NCBI GenBank assembly: GCA_946122785.1
Contig: CAMGYJ010000011.1
Location: 39,954,513-40,018,512 of the forward strand
Direction: 5' to 3'
Length of the DNA stretch: 64,000 bases
Source: Linum tenue
Lineage: Eukaryota > Streptophyta > Magnoliopsida > Malpighiales > Linaceae
In this document: in pieces, positions 32,464-42,083 of the stretch
Layout of the letters: the number at the start of each line of letters is the position of its first letter
Position numbering within the stretch: position 1 is the first letter of the stretch
The notes under the pieces: generated by a model
What the model was told of the DNA's origin: nothing
The model's input: only the letters and a program-made list of their open reading frames with translations
Databases searched by the model: none
Program-made: the position numbers and the translations under genes

Positions 32464-33169
32464 TACTAAAAAACATTCTCTTCGATGCTATCCATGGTGA
32501 TCCGTCTCAACGGATTACATATAGATTCAACACCTTTTCCTCCTATGTTGAACCCTGTCATCTTCCTAGTCCAATAGATATCTTGAATTGTCTAGCTCAG
32601 ATGCTCTTCAAAGACAGCTGCAGAAGCCTTTTCTTCTACACGATAAGTAATCATCTAACTGTAAAACTTAAGCAAATGAAACAAACACTTCTTAAGTGAC
32701 CACAATGGAGCAAATACTACAAACCATTCCCATAACATATAATTCATTGACCTAAACCGAATCAATTAGGAGGCTAGAATTCACAATTAGTAACCCGACA
32801 CTATTTGCAGAAAAACGAAAAAGGGGCTTGAATAGGGTGTACAAAATACTTCAAGGAAAAGGGATAGATTGAAGGAAGGACGCAGATCGATCGACCAGGA
32901 AGCTGGGCGTCTGGCCACCGCTAAAGCCTGATGCAACCGATATCGATGACAATTTTGTCGGAGGTTGCCAACTACTGTTCGCAGGATACCTCTTCAATCG
33001 AAAGTTGTTGTTGTGTCTTTGTATGGAGAAGAGGTCGATTCGCCTCTGCCGAAGGCTGCTCCCAGCCGGCATCGAAGGCAACAGTTCGCCAGGTGTGCAG
33101 GGGCGAATTGGAGGGGGGGGGGGGAAGGGTATCCGTGCTTTTGTTTTTTTTTTCTAAATAATTTATCTT
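32464..33169. other. No recognised gene
   Basis: Short open stretches on both strands match no family I know. A run of about 11 G's at 33112-33122 sits next to T-rich sequence. Confidence 0.4.
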
Positions 33170-33420
33170 AATTTGTTTTTCTAATTTATTGATCTTGGAC
33201 ATAAATAATAAAATAATTAAACTTAAATTAGGAGTAAACGAGGGCAATTGGCTTAGTTCCTAACCCATTTAATGGTCACTTAACGGATAATTAAAAGGAA
33301 ATGTAAACTTGTTACTATTTATACTAGAAGGATATGTTTTTGCAAAAATTTAGTAGAGGGTATGTTTGTTAATTTACTAAAGTAACGGGGTACAAAATGT
33401 TATTAACTCAAGTTTAAATG
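33170..33420 (-). repeat. Dispersed AT-rich repeat (inverted copy of 6200-6440)
   Basis: In reverse complement it shows the same order of blocks as 6200-6440, including AACCCATTTAATG and TTTTTGCAAAAATTTAGTAG. Confidence 0.55.
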
Positions 33421-33699
33421 ATTCTGTTACGTGGGAAAATATGTAGGAAAGAGTTAATGTTCATTGTTACAAAACCTTCACCCACCATACCAAGGTAAGG
33501 TGTTCGAGAGTTGGTGTGGGGGCTGCTTGCTTGAATGGGATTGGAAATGAATGAATCATTAGTGATTTAAAATATAGGACAAAGATAGTTAGGAATATTC
33601 AATGTTATATTTTGAAGAATGCATGTTCTTGTTGGAAGATTTCTAGCAACTTTACACAATAAAATAAAAGTTTGGATTTTGCTACGGTGACATGACATG

Positions 33700-34530
33700 G
33701 ATTTTTCGGTCGACCTAATCCAAAAAGGGCGGTCGATCGAATTGACTAATTCAGTTATGTGAGGTTCCGAGACGCGTTCCGATTCTTACATAATATGGTC
33801 GACCCTCTTTGATGGTCTAACAGAATGAAAGGTCGATCCAAATACCTCATAGGCCGACCCCTTGTGCACCTAAAAGGTCAACTGCATTAGAAAGAGGTCG
33901 ACCGCCTTCACACCATATCCGTATTGGATAAGGTTTCACACCGTATTGTTTAGTTGTTATGCTATGAATTGATGAATCCTTGTTATCATTGTTTATGACT
34001 ATTTATGATGGTTTGAAACATAATTTATACGAGCAAAAAGAACACACAAATCGACATACATAAGCAAAAAAGACATGGGCATAGGTTGACTTTCTTGTAT
34101 TCGGTCGACCTCATACCAGATTAGGTAGACCTCGAAACCAACATTTGATCTTCATTTTACGTCAAATGATTGGACACATTGATAGAATACTTATCTTCTA
34201 TCTGGTCGACCTCTTTCTTTATCTGGTCGACCATGTTGTTAATGAATGTCATCAAGTGGTCGAACCTATATACCTTTACGGTCGACCATGTTGTTAATGA
34301 ATGTCATCAAGTGGTCGACCTATATACCTTACGGTCGACCATGTTGTTTCTGACGCCAACGAAATAGCCGATCGAGGTTTTATTCTGGTCGACCAAAAAT
34401 AACAACTTAAACTAAGTGCGGTCGACCAGGTGGTCGTTGAGGTCGACCGCAATGCTTTCTCGTGCTGCCCAAATTAGTCAATTCGGTCGACCTCCTTCAA
34501 GATTAGGTCGACCGAAAAGTTCATGTCACG
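33700..34530. repeat. Array of GGTCGACC palindromes
   Basis: By eye there are about 14 exact GGTCGACC octamers and several one-base variants (GGTCGATC, GGCCGACC, GGTAGACC, GGTCGAAC) at irregular spacing, mostly 20-100 bp. A TGACATGACATGG-like start (33690) and a TCACGGTGACATGCATGTCA end (34526-34546) bracket it. The other LTRs in this window carry comparable palindrome arrays, so this is probably the remnant of an LTR (inference). Confidence 0.7.
34219..34352. repeat. Tandem ~57-bp units within the GGTCGACC array
   Basis: GGTCGACCATGTTGTTAATG with its following AATGTCATCAAGTGGTCGA and CCTATATACCTT occurs in two adjacent near-identical copies, plus the start of a third. Confidence 0.8.
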
Positions 34531-34629
34531 GTGACATGCATGTCATAGTAGGCATACCCTAAAAGTTTATGCTTTTATGTTTTGATTTTCCGCTTTCTAC
34601 TTAAATCCATCTTTTCTTTTTCACGTAGA

Positions 34630-34740
34630 GTCGCATCTTTGCTTGCATTATCAACCTCAGATCATCGGAAAAGAATATGTCGTCCACATAAATATGCATA
34701 ACCATAATACCATGTGATGTATAAGAGGTGAAGAGAGAAA
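34630..34740 (-). pseudogene. Ty1/copia reverse-transcriptase fragment
   Basis: The minus strand reads MHIYVDDIFFSDD (34661-34699). This is the YVDD catalytic core of copia RT with its usual context; the flanking ~15 residues on each side are open but degenerate. No other copia domain lies nearby. Confidence 0.68.
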
Positions 34741-35159
34741 AATCATTCATATCTATAAAATATATAAATGCAAAACATGGTTGACTTTTCAGAAATTTAA
34801 ATTTTTAGCTCTCTAAGATTTCATGGAGAGGCAAGAATGTCAATTTACCTACAAATTGAAGCTGTGCACTTTGATGGCGTGCATTCCACTGGACTGGAGC
34901 TTATAATGGCACATGGGCCACCAGCAAGGACCAGTTATGGGCTCATTCGGGTCATTATGCCTCCGTCACAAAATGATCCGGTGCGTTTTGCTCTATGCTC
35001 ACATTTCCCAACAGCTTTCTCCACTATTGTCACCAAAGGTTTTAAATAATGATTGGTTTGGGCTTCAAATGGGAAAAAAATCCAGAATACTCTAGTTATT
35101 AAAAAAATTCACTAAATACAGTACTTATAAAGTTATTTCCCCAAAGTACAACAGTTTCA

Positions 35160-35510
35160 ACATCACTGTCGAAGACGAAGACAGTAATTACAATCACCGC
35201 CTTCGTAAACAATGGTGAAGGTATCACCGCGTCCTCTATAAACGGTGATACTATTACACGCTTTCCTCCAAAACGGTGATCATATCCCCGCTGCCGTCCA
35301 AAAACGTGATTGCATCACCGGTGTAGTGCAAAACGGTGATTACATCCCCGTCGACGACCAAAACGGTGATATTTGACCACGTTTTAGAGCCCTGGTAGGT
35401 GGAAAATTATGTCACAGCGACCTAGCTATCACCGTTTTTTATAAAAGCGGTGATGTGTTCACCGCAATTGTCCACTGCGGTGATTAGCTGACATATTTTC
35501 TTATAAAAAC
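35160..35510. repeat. Array of AACGGTGAT / ATCACCG motifs
   Basis: At least ten AACGGTGAT-like units or their complement (ATCACCG) recur, several separated by about 30-40 bp and set in a TCCAAAA..GTGATTACATC context. The motif density resembles the subterminal repeats of some plant DNA transposons such as CACTA elements, but no terminus is identified. The array ends where the Tat element starts. Confidence 0.6.
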
Positions 35511-35538
35511 CGACCCTCACGTCCCTCCTGCTGCCTTA

Positions 35539-36069
35539 CAGCAGGACAGCGGCTAACACCTACGGGCTCCAAGCCCATGACTCACTAAAAGCCCACCAAA
35601 CAATTAGGTCCGGCCCAAACAGACCCTAAAGACGGTCTTTTATCAGGACACCTTGCCGGGAGACCGCCCGACAGTCTCCCAACGGGACATCAGAGAGCCG
35701 CCCGACAAAGGGGATAAACGGCCTCTGAACACCTTTGTACGGAGACTGACAGAAGTACAAAGCTGACAGTCTCAGGGGATCAGAGCTCAGGCGGTCCAAG
35801 ACCGCCCGACACGAAATTAAATGCTCTTCCTCCTGGCCATCACTAGTATAAATACCCACATCGGATCACATTGATGGTAACTTCTACCAACTCCACTCTC
35901 TCTCTTATTTACTTACTCTTCACTTCTCTCTCTAACTTAGGCATCGGAGGAGGTCCCAGGATTCCCCTGGGGACCTTTCTGCAGGGTTTCGGAGACCGCC
36001 CTCGACCATCGAAGCCGCCCAAGGCCAGTAGAGTCTCACAAACCGTTTGGTACATTCCAGGCACAAACA
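35539..36069 (+). repeat. Element C 5' LTR
   Basis: Contains TATAAATA at 35847-35854, which would start transcription near 35880, and ends CAGGCACAAACA before the PBS. Confidence 0.9.
35847..35854 (+). promoter_or_regulatory. TATA box of the element C LTR promoter
   Basis: TATAAATA in the 5' LTR; the same box is at 45620-45627 in the 3' LTR. Confidence 0.65.
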
Positions 36070-36071
36070 TT

Positions 36072-36090
36072 TGGCGCCCACTGTGGGGCC
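36072..36090 (+). other. Primer binding site of element C
   Basis: TGGCGCCCACTGTGGGGCC lies 2 nt after the LTR end. The TGGCGCC start fits a tRNA 3' end; the exact tRNA was not determined. Confidence 0.75.
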
Positions 36091-36112
36091 CTACTACTTT
36101 GTGGCGAACAAG

Positions 36113-37340
36113 ATGGGAGACGATTTCGAAACCCCCCTCAAAGGGATGACCGAAAACAACACCCTCCGAGGCTTATCACCGAGAGTAGAAGATGAGCCCG
36201 AGTTGGAAGAAGTGGTCAAGAACCAAGGGAGGCAAATTGCAAGCATGCAAGACAGCCTTTCCCAAATTCTCCAACTCCTGAAGACCCGAGACGACCCCGC
36301 CGAGGGCTCGAGGGGAAAGGCGCGCGACGAGAAACTGAAAGGCGCTCTCATCCTCGACAGCCCTGCTCGGACAGAAGGCGGAGGACTAGAGGCCGACGAC
36401 CCGGACCTCAACTTTCTAGAGGAGCACTTGCGGTCAACCTTCGGAAAGCACAAGAGCCCGAACGTTCTGCAAAACCCTCTATTGAGGGAACTCTTCAAGA
36501 CTCCGGTCCCCCCCGAACTTCTCCTCTCTGGGACTACCAACCTATGGCGGAACGTCCGACCCCGCCGACCATCTTTGCGCATTCATGTTAAAAATGCAAC
36601 TCATCAACGCGACGGACTCGGATCTGTGTCGTGCGTTCCCGGTTACCTTCAGCGGTCAATGCCGAACTTGGTACACCTCCCTTCCGGAGGGGATTATAGA
36701 AAACTTTGAGCAGTTTGCGATGCTCTTCTCCACCAAGTTCGCGTCTCAACGGCGTCGCAAACTCACCGTCTCGGCACTCATAGGTTGCCGACAAAGGAAG
36801 GAAGAGTCGCTTGCTGAGTTCTACGACCGATGGAACGCGATAGCTTGCGAAATAGACGGTATCTCCCCGGTCGTGGCCGCCGGAAACATCCGAATCTCGA
36901 CAACCAGTCTCGAGCTAAAAAGAACGTTGATAAAAAAGGAGGCGACCTTGGCGGCCTGGTCTGACTTAGACCAACTGGTACGACGAGCGATCTTGTTGGA
37001 GGAAGCGCTAGCCAACGACGACCGAGGCCAGCAAAGCCGTCCCAGAGGAGACGCCTCAGAGCGTGGAGAATCCCGGAGGGGAAGGCGGTCCCCGGACAGA
37101 AGGTCATACCGGAACCGGTACCCCGATCGAGAAGGAAGAAGAGATGTCCTCTCCACCGACAGAGAAAAGGGAAGGGACCGAAGGAAAGGCGGAAGGAAGC
37201 ACGAGACGTCTTCCGTCCAAGAACCGCAAGAAGGAAAAAAGTGGTGCGACTGGCACCAAATCACGACCCACGACACCACGGAGTGTAGGGAGTTCAAGGC
37301 CACGCTCCGACATCTGGCCCCAGGAGACCTCAGAAGCTAG
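36113..37340 (+). pseudogene. Tat gag with a one-nucleotide frameshift
   Basis: The reading starts at the ATG at 36113 (MGDDFETPLKG) with an acidic, coiled-coil-like N-terminus. It is in frame to the C7 run at 36508-36514 and then leaves the gag frame. The gag core, with CRAFPVTFSG, TWY.SLP and FAMLFSTKF (about 36620-36760), lies in another frame that is open to 37340 and ends in an Arg-rich tail with a C-x12-C segment near 37240-37275. A run of six C's would keep one frame, so a single-base expansion accounts for the break. It may be a real mutation or an assembly error in a homopolymer. Product: capsid/nucleocapsid of the virus-like particle. Confidence 0.8.
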
Positions 37341-37346
37341 CTAGAA

Positions 37347-40300
37347 ATGAGGCGGTCCCACAGAGAGCACTCAACAGAAGAGCGGGAGGAGTCCCCAAGT
37401 CCCGAGCAGGACAAGGCGAGGCGCACAAGAAAGGAAAGATCAAGGTCCCGCTCTCGAAACAAGGTCGCCTCCCCGAGGCAATCTCCTCCCTACAGAGCCC
37501 CTCGAAATGAAGATGATGGGATGGAAGTCATAACGATCGCAGGAGGTCGGAAGCGCCCAAGAACTGAAGGAGACCGCATCGCTCAATGTCTTAACGTGCA
37601 ACGGAGAGCACCGACCGAGGTCGCCTTCCTACCGTCTGAGTTGGCCAGCGAAGAAAACTCGGAAGACCCCTTGGTCATTTCCTTTCGAACAGCCAAGTTC
37701 AAAGTCACTAGAGCCCTGGTCGATAATGAGAGCTCGGCGGACATACTATTTTACTCAGCGCTCAAAGGGATGAAAAAGAGCATCCAAGATCTCAACCCTT
37801 CCACCACCAGCTTGGTAGGGTTCTCCGGCACCAAAGTCCGTGTCCTCGGCTCGATCATGCTCAAAGTCACCATAGGGGAAGGAGGAATCACAAAGACCAG
37901 ACCCGTGGAGTTTCACGTGGCGGATTGTCCTTCGGCATATAACGCCATTCTTGGACGCGGCTTCCTGTCTTCATTCGAGGCGGTCGCATCCACATGTCAC
38001 CAGATGCTTAAGTTCCCAAGCGGAGGACAAACCGGTCGCGTTCGAGATAACCTACAAGAAGCTAGAGAGTGCTACCAAGCCACCATCGAACACCTCGAGG
38101 TCGATCTGGTCGACACTAGAGGCGACGTCCCAAGACCGGAAGCGGTTGAGGGGGATGTGGCGGTCGCGCTCGACGCAGAGCGGCCAGAGAGGACAGTGCG
38201 CATCTCCGCGCACCTCGCCCAAGAGGAGGCCCAGAAGCTACTCGCACTCCTCAGAGAGTTCCAAGACCTCTTCGCGTGGGGGCCAGAGGACATGCCCGGA
38301 GTCCCCAGAAGGGTCTCCGAGCACCGCCTCTCAGTCAAAGCCAAAGCGCGTCCCATACAGCAGCGAAGGAGGCATCTGTCAGTTGAAAAGCAAATGGCGC
38401 TGGAAGAGGAGGTGCGACGCCTCCTCAAAGCCGGATTCATCCGAGAAGTCAAGTATCCCACTTGGCTCTCAAATCCGGTCTTTGTACGCAAGGCTGGAGG
38501 CGCTTGGAGAATGTGCATCGACTTCACCAGCCTCAATGCGGCCTGCCCCAAGGACGCATATCCTCTTCCCCGCATTGACCAGCTCATAGACGGGACCGCC
38601 AATCATGAAGCCCTCAGCTTCCTGGATATGTTCTCAGGATACCACCAGATCAGAATGGCGGATGAGGATCAAGAGCTCACCGCTTTCATGACTCCCATGG
38701 GCAACTTCTGCTACGTAGTAATGCCCTTTGGACTGAAGAACGTGGGGGCGACCTATCAGCGGATGGTGGATGCGGTCTTTAAGGAGCAAATGGGGCGTAA
38801 CGTGGAAGCCTACGTCGATGACGTGCTAGTCAAAAGTAAGAAGGCGGCTGACCACCTGACCGACCTAAGGGAAACTTTCGAAACACTGAGGAAAAAGAAT
38901 CTAAGGCTCAACCCGCTCAAATGCGTCTTCGGGGCGGAAGCGGGAAAGTTCTTAGGGTTCATGATCACAAAACGAGGGATAGAGGCCAACCCGAAACAAA
39001 TCGAGGCCATTCGCGGTCTGAAGCCGCCAAAGACCATCAAAGAAATCCAAGCTTTCAATGGGAAGATGGCCGCACTCGGAAGATTCATCCCGCGGTCCGC
39101 CGACAAATGCTCTCCATTCTTCCAAATGCTGAAGAAATCGGCATCAAGGCTCCAATGGGGTGCCGAGTGCGACAAGGCCTTTCAGCTGTTGACGGACCAG
39201 CTCAGTCAACCGCCTGTTTTGAGCGCCCCTATAAGCGGCGAGCGACTCTACCTTTACCTGGCGGTCTCTGAGCAAGCTGTAAGTTCTGTCCTGGTGAGAA
39301 GAGCGCAAGACGGCTCCGACCGACCTGTCTACTACGTTAGCAAGGCGCTTCTTCCCGCCGAAACGAGGTATTTGCCCGTCGAGAAGGCTGTCCTTGCGGT
39401 CACCTCCGCGGCAAGAAAGTTACGACCATACTTTCAAGAGCATCCGATCACGGTGCTATCTCACCTCCCGCTCAAGAGCATCATGAGAGGCATGGACGCC
39501 TCAGGTCGATTGACTAAGTGGGCAATCGAGCTGAGCGAATACGACATCGAATATGCACCCAGGCCCGCCATTAAGGGGCAAGTCCTTGCTGACTTCATCG
39601 CCGAAGGTTTCTCCCTCGAAATCGCTCCTTCCGAGGAACGCAATCACATATGGCGTCTGTTCATAGACGGTGCAGCCGGAAAGACCGCTTCGGGGGCAGG
39701 GATCGTCATCGAGTCCCCCGAAGGAGTGGTGCATGAAATCTCGCTGAGATTCAAAGAGATCAAGACCAACAATGTCGCGGAGTACGAAGCACTGATCAAT
39801 GGGCTTCGGATATTGTCCACCCTAGGTGCCACCGACGTGCAAATATTCTCCGACTCCCTCCTGGTCGTCAAACAGGTTCTAGAAGCGTTCGAGATTAAGG
39901 ATGAGACGCTAGCGGCATTAGCTACCAAAGTGAGAGATGCCCTGTCTCAGCTGAGTTCATGGAAACTGGAGCATGTTCGGAGAGAAGACAACCAACACGC
40001 AGACGCGCTTTCCAAGCTCGCAACCGCCATGGACTTCGAAGGCGACCGGCAAGTCACCGTGACCAAAGAAGGTGAATTCACAGAAGAGGTCATGGACATC
40101 GAGGAGGCCGCGGACTGGCGAACCCCAATGATCCAGTACCTGGAACACGACGTCACCCCACAAAATCCGGTGGAGCGGAAGGCACTCAAACGAAAGGCGG
40201 CCCGGTATTCGATGGTAGACGGTCAACTCTTCAAAAGATCATTCTCCGGCGCCTACTTAAAGTGCCTCGGGGTGGAAGAGGCTAAGTGGACCTTGAAGGC

Positions 40301-41354
40301 AATACACCAGGGAACATGCGCTACGCATGCTGGCCCAAGATCGCTTGAAAGAACTGTTCTCCTGCAAGGTTACTACTGGCCTACCATCAAGAGAGACGCC
40401 TCAGACGTCGTCCTCAAGTGTCATGCATGCCAAGTTCACGCGTCCAAGCACCACCAACCGAGCTCCGAGCTGCAGAGCGTGGTAGGACCGTGGCCGTTCG
40501 CTAGGTGGGGACTCGACCTCCTGGGACCTTTCCCCACGGCGCCCCTGGGAAAGAAGTACTTGGTGGTCGCCGTCGACTATTTTACCAAGTGGATAGAGGC
40601 TGAACCGCTGGAGACCATCACTAGCGCAAGGGTGCAGAAATTTGTGTTCAACAACATCATGATCCGATTCGGAGTCCCTCATTCGATCATCACTGATCAT
40701 GGGACGCAGTTTGATTGTCGTCCGTTTGAAAATTTCTGTGCAAGAAACCGCATCATATGCACCATGGCCTCGGTCGCTTACCCGCAGACCAATGGCCAAG
40801 CAGAAGCTTCCAACAAGCTGATCCTCCAAGGATTGAAGAGGCGCCTTCGAGAGGCCAAGGGGGCATGGACCGCCGAACTACCCCACATCCTGTGGGCGCA
40901 CCGCACGACTCACAAGACAGCCACGGGCGAAACTCCCTTTGCATTGACTTACGGCTCCGAGGCGGTCGCCCCAGAAGAAATGAACTTACCCTCACTCCGA
41001 GTTCAGGCGTACGACCAGGAGTGCAATCACGAGAAGCTCCTCGATCAGCTGGACATGATCGAGTCGAGGCGTGACGCGGCCATGGAACGCATCATGCACG
41101 AAAAAGCGAAGGTCGCCGCGACATACAACAAGAACGTGAAACCACGACCTCTTGAGGAAGGGGACATGGTTCTGAAGCGCGACTTCCAAAGGAAAGATGA
41201 GCATGGCAAGCTGGCCGCCACATGGGAGGGCCCATTTCTTGTTGGAGAAAAAACTGGCCCCAACACGTTTCGACTCGCAACCATGGAGGGCCACCCGATC
41301 TCCAAGACATGGAATGGCATGCATCTACGAAAGTATCACACAGATGCGCTCTAG
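37347..41354 (+). CDS. Tat-lineage Pol polyprotein (PR-RT-RH-aRH-INT), 1335 aa
   Basis: It begins just after the gag stop with an RS-rich linker (1-55). Protease follows at about 95-225: the active site reads V-D126-N-E-S instead of the usual D-N-G-S. RT (about 355-560) has FVRKAGGAWRMCIDF, FLDMFSGYHQI, MPFGLKN and the YVDD box at 489-492. RNase H is at about 630-745. A second, archaeal-type RNase H (about 768-905) has FIDGAAG with Asp774 and an AEYEA motif. Integrase has the HHCC finger (H987, H994, C1025, C1028) and a DD35E core (D1057, D1117, E1153). The C-terminus has the KPRPLEEGDMVL-type chromatin-facing domain. All catalytic residues of RT and integrase are present; the protease change G-to-E probably impairs processing. 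Confidence 0.93.
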   Translation: MRRSHREHSTEEREESPSPEQDKARRTRKERSRSRSRNKVASPRQSPPYRAPRNEDDGMEVITIAGGRKRPRTEGDRIAQCLNVQRRAPTEVAFLPSELASEENSEDPLVISFRTAKFKVTRALVDNESSADILFYSALKGMKKSIQDLNPSTTSLVGFSGTKVRVLGSIMLKVTIGEGGITKTRPVEFHVADCPSAYNAILGRGFLSSFEAVASTCHQMLKFPSGGQTGRVRDNLQEARECYQATIEHLEVDLVDTRGDVPRPEAVEGDVAVALDAERPERTVRISAHLAQEEAQKLLALLREFQDLFAWGPEDMPGVPRRVSEHRLSVKAKARPIQQRRRHLSVEKQMALEEEVRRLLKAGFIREVKYPTWLSNPVFVRKAGGAWRMCIDFTSLNAACPKDAYPLPRIDQLIDGTANHEALSFLDMFSGYHQIRMADEDQELTAFMTPMGNFCYVVMPFGLKNVGATYQRMVDAVFKEQMGRNVEAYVDDVLVKSKKAADHLTDLRETFETLRKKNLRLNPLKCVFGAEAGKFLGFMITKRGIEANPKQIEAIRGLKPPKTIKEIQAFNGKMAALGRFIPRSADKCSPFFQMLKKSASRLQWGAECDKAFQLLTDQLSQPPVLSAPISGERLYLYLAVSEQAVSSVLVRRAQDGSDRPVYYVSKALLPAETRYLPVEKAVLAVTSAARKLRPYFQEHPITVLSHLPLKSIMRGMDASGRLTKWAIELSEYDIEYAPRPAIKGQVLADFIAEGFSLEIAPSEERNHIWRLFIDGAAGKTASGAGIVIESPEGVVHEISLRFKEIKTNNVAEYEALINGLRILSTLGATDVQIFSDSLLVVKQVLEAFEIKDETLAALATKVRDALSQLSSWKLEHVRREDNQHADALSKLATAMDFEGDRQVTVTKEGEFTEEVMDIEEAADWRTPMIQYLEHDVTPQNPVERKALKRKAARYSMVDGQLFKRSFSGAYLKCLGVEEAKWTLKAIHQGTCATHAGPRSLERTVLLQGYYWPTIKRDASDVVLKCHACQVHASKHHQPSSELQSVVGPWPFARWGLDLLGPFPTAPLGKKYLVVAVDYFTKWIEAEPLETITSARVQKFVFNNIMIRFGVPHSIITDHGTQFDCRPFENFCARNRIICTMASVAYPQTNGQAEASNKLILQGLKRRLREAKGAWTAELPHILWAHRTTHKTATGETPFALTYGSEAVAPEEMNLPSLRVQAYDQECNHEKLLDQLDMIESRRDAAMERIMHEKAKVAATYNKNVKPRPLEEGDMVLKRDFQRKDEHGKLAATWEGPFLVGEKTGPNTFRLATMEGHPISKTWNGMHLRKYHTDAL

Positions 41355-42083
41355 AGTACTCCGTTTTTAAGTACAACAATGTACGGGTAGCTGTTAAGCA
41401 CCCGCTTTTGAATTTCTTTTGGTGGACAGGGCAGTGCCCCCACTTGTAACAGTGTACGGGTTGCTATCACGCACCCACTTTCCCTTACGTAATACACTGA
41501 TATCTACTTTGGCTAACACTATGAAACTTGGCACTCGCACTACCCAAGCTTAGGTCAGGAGACGCAAAGTCTCGCGCAAAATAAAAAGGGGATCACGGCC
41601 ACCACAAGTCCGCCCAAACCCTTGTGAAAGACAAACCACGGTCAAACACCGCACCGTATAAGACCGCCACAAAAATCTCCAACAAAAACAGCGAGAAAAC
41701 CAAAAGCTTGAGCATAAGTCAAATGCTAAACCGCATGAGGGCAAAAGCCCCATCTATCACACAAAATCGCGCAACATACAGGGCTGCTGTCCATAACGCG
41801 TCACAGTTCGTACATGGTTAAAACAAACGAGTGGATGAGAATCCCGCCAAACACGTCCCGACTACGCAGAATATTATCCAAAATACAACAAAGACTCAAA
41901 GAAGGACCGCTCCGGAGCGGTCCCAAGCAGAATCGTTTAAAGAACAAAGGAAAACCCGCACCAACGCGGTCACAAAAGATTGTCAAATACATCTCCATAA
42001 AGATGACACAAGGAAAATGTCTTGGTTCGCTAACCCGAAATAAAAGGGCGGAAAATTCAAAGGCATAATAATACGGGGCAGTC
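41355..42083. other. Spacer between pol and the antisense gene
   Basis: No coding region is supported. It is the 3' UTR of the pol transcript and the 3' flank of the antisense gene. TGTACGGGT(A/T)GCT occurs twice at 41380-41395 and 41452-41466 as a short direct repeat. Confidence 0.5.

Noticed and set aside
34837..35049. 70-aa plus-strand frame near the copia RT fragment
   Set aside because: No recognisable domain and no neighbouring exon.
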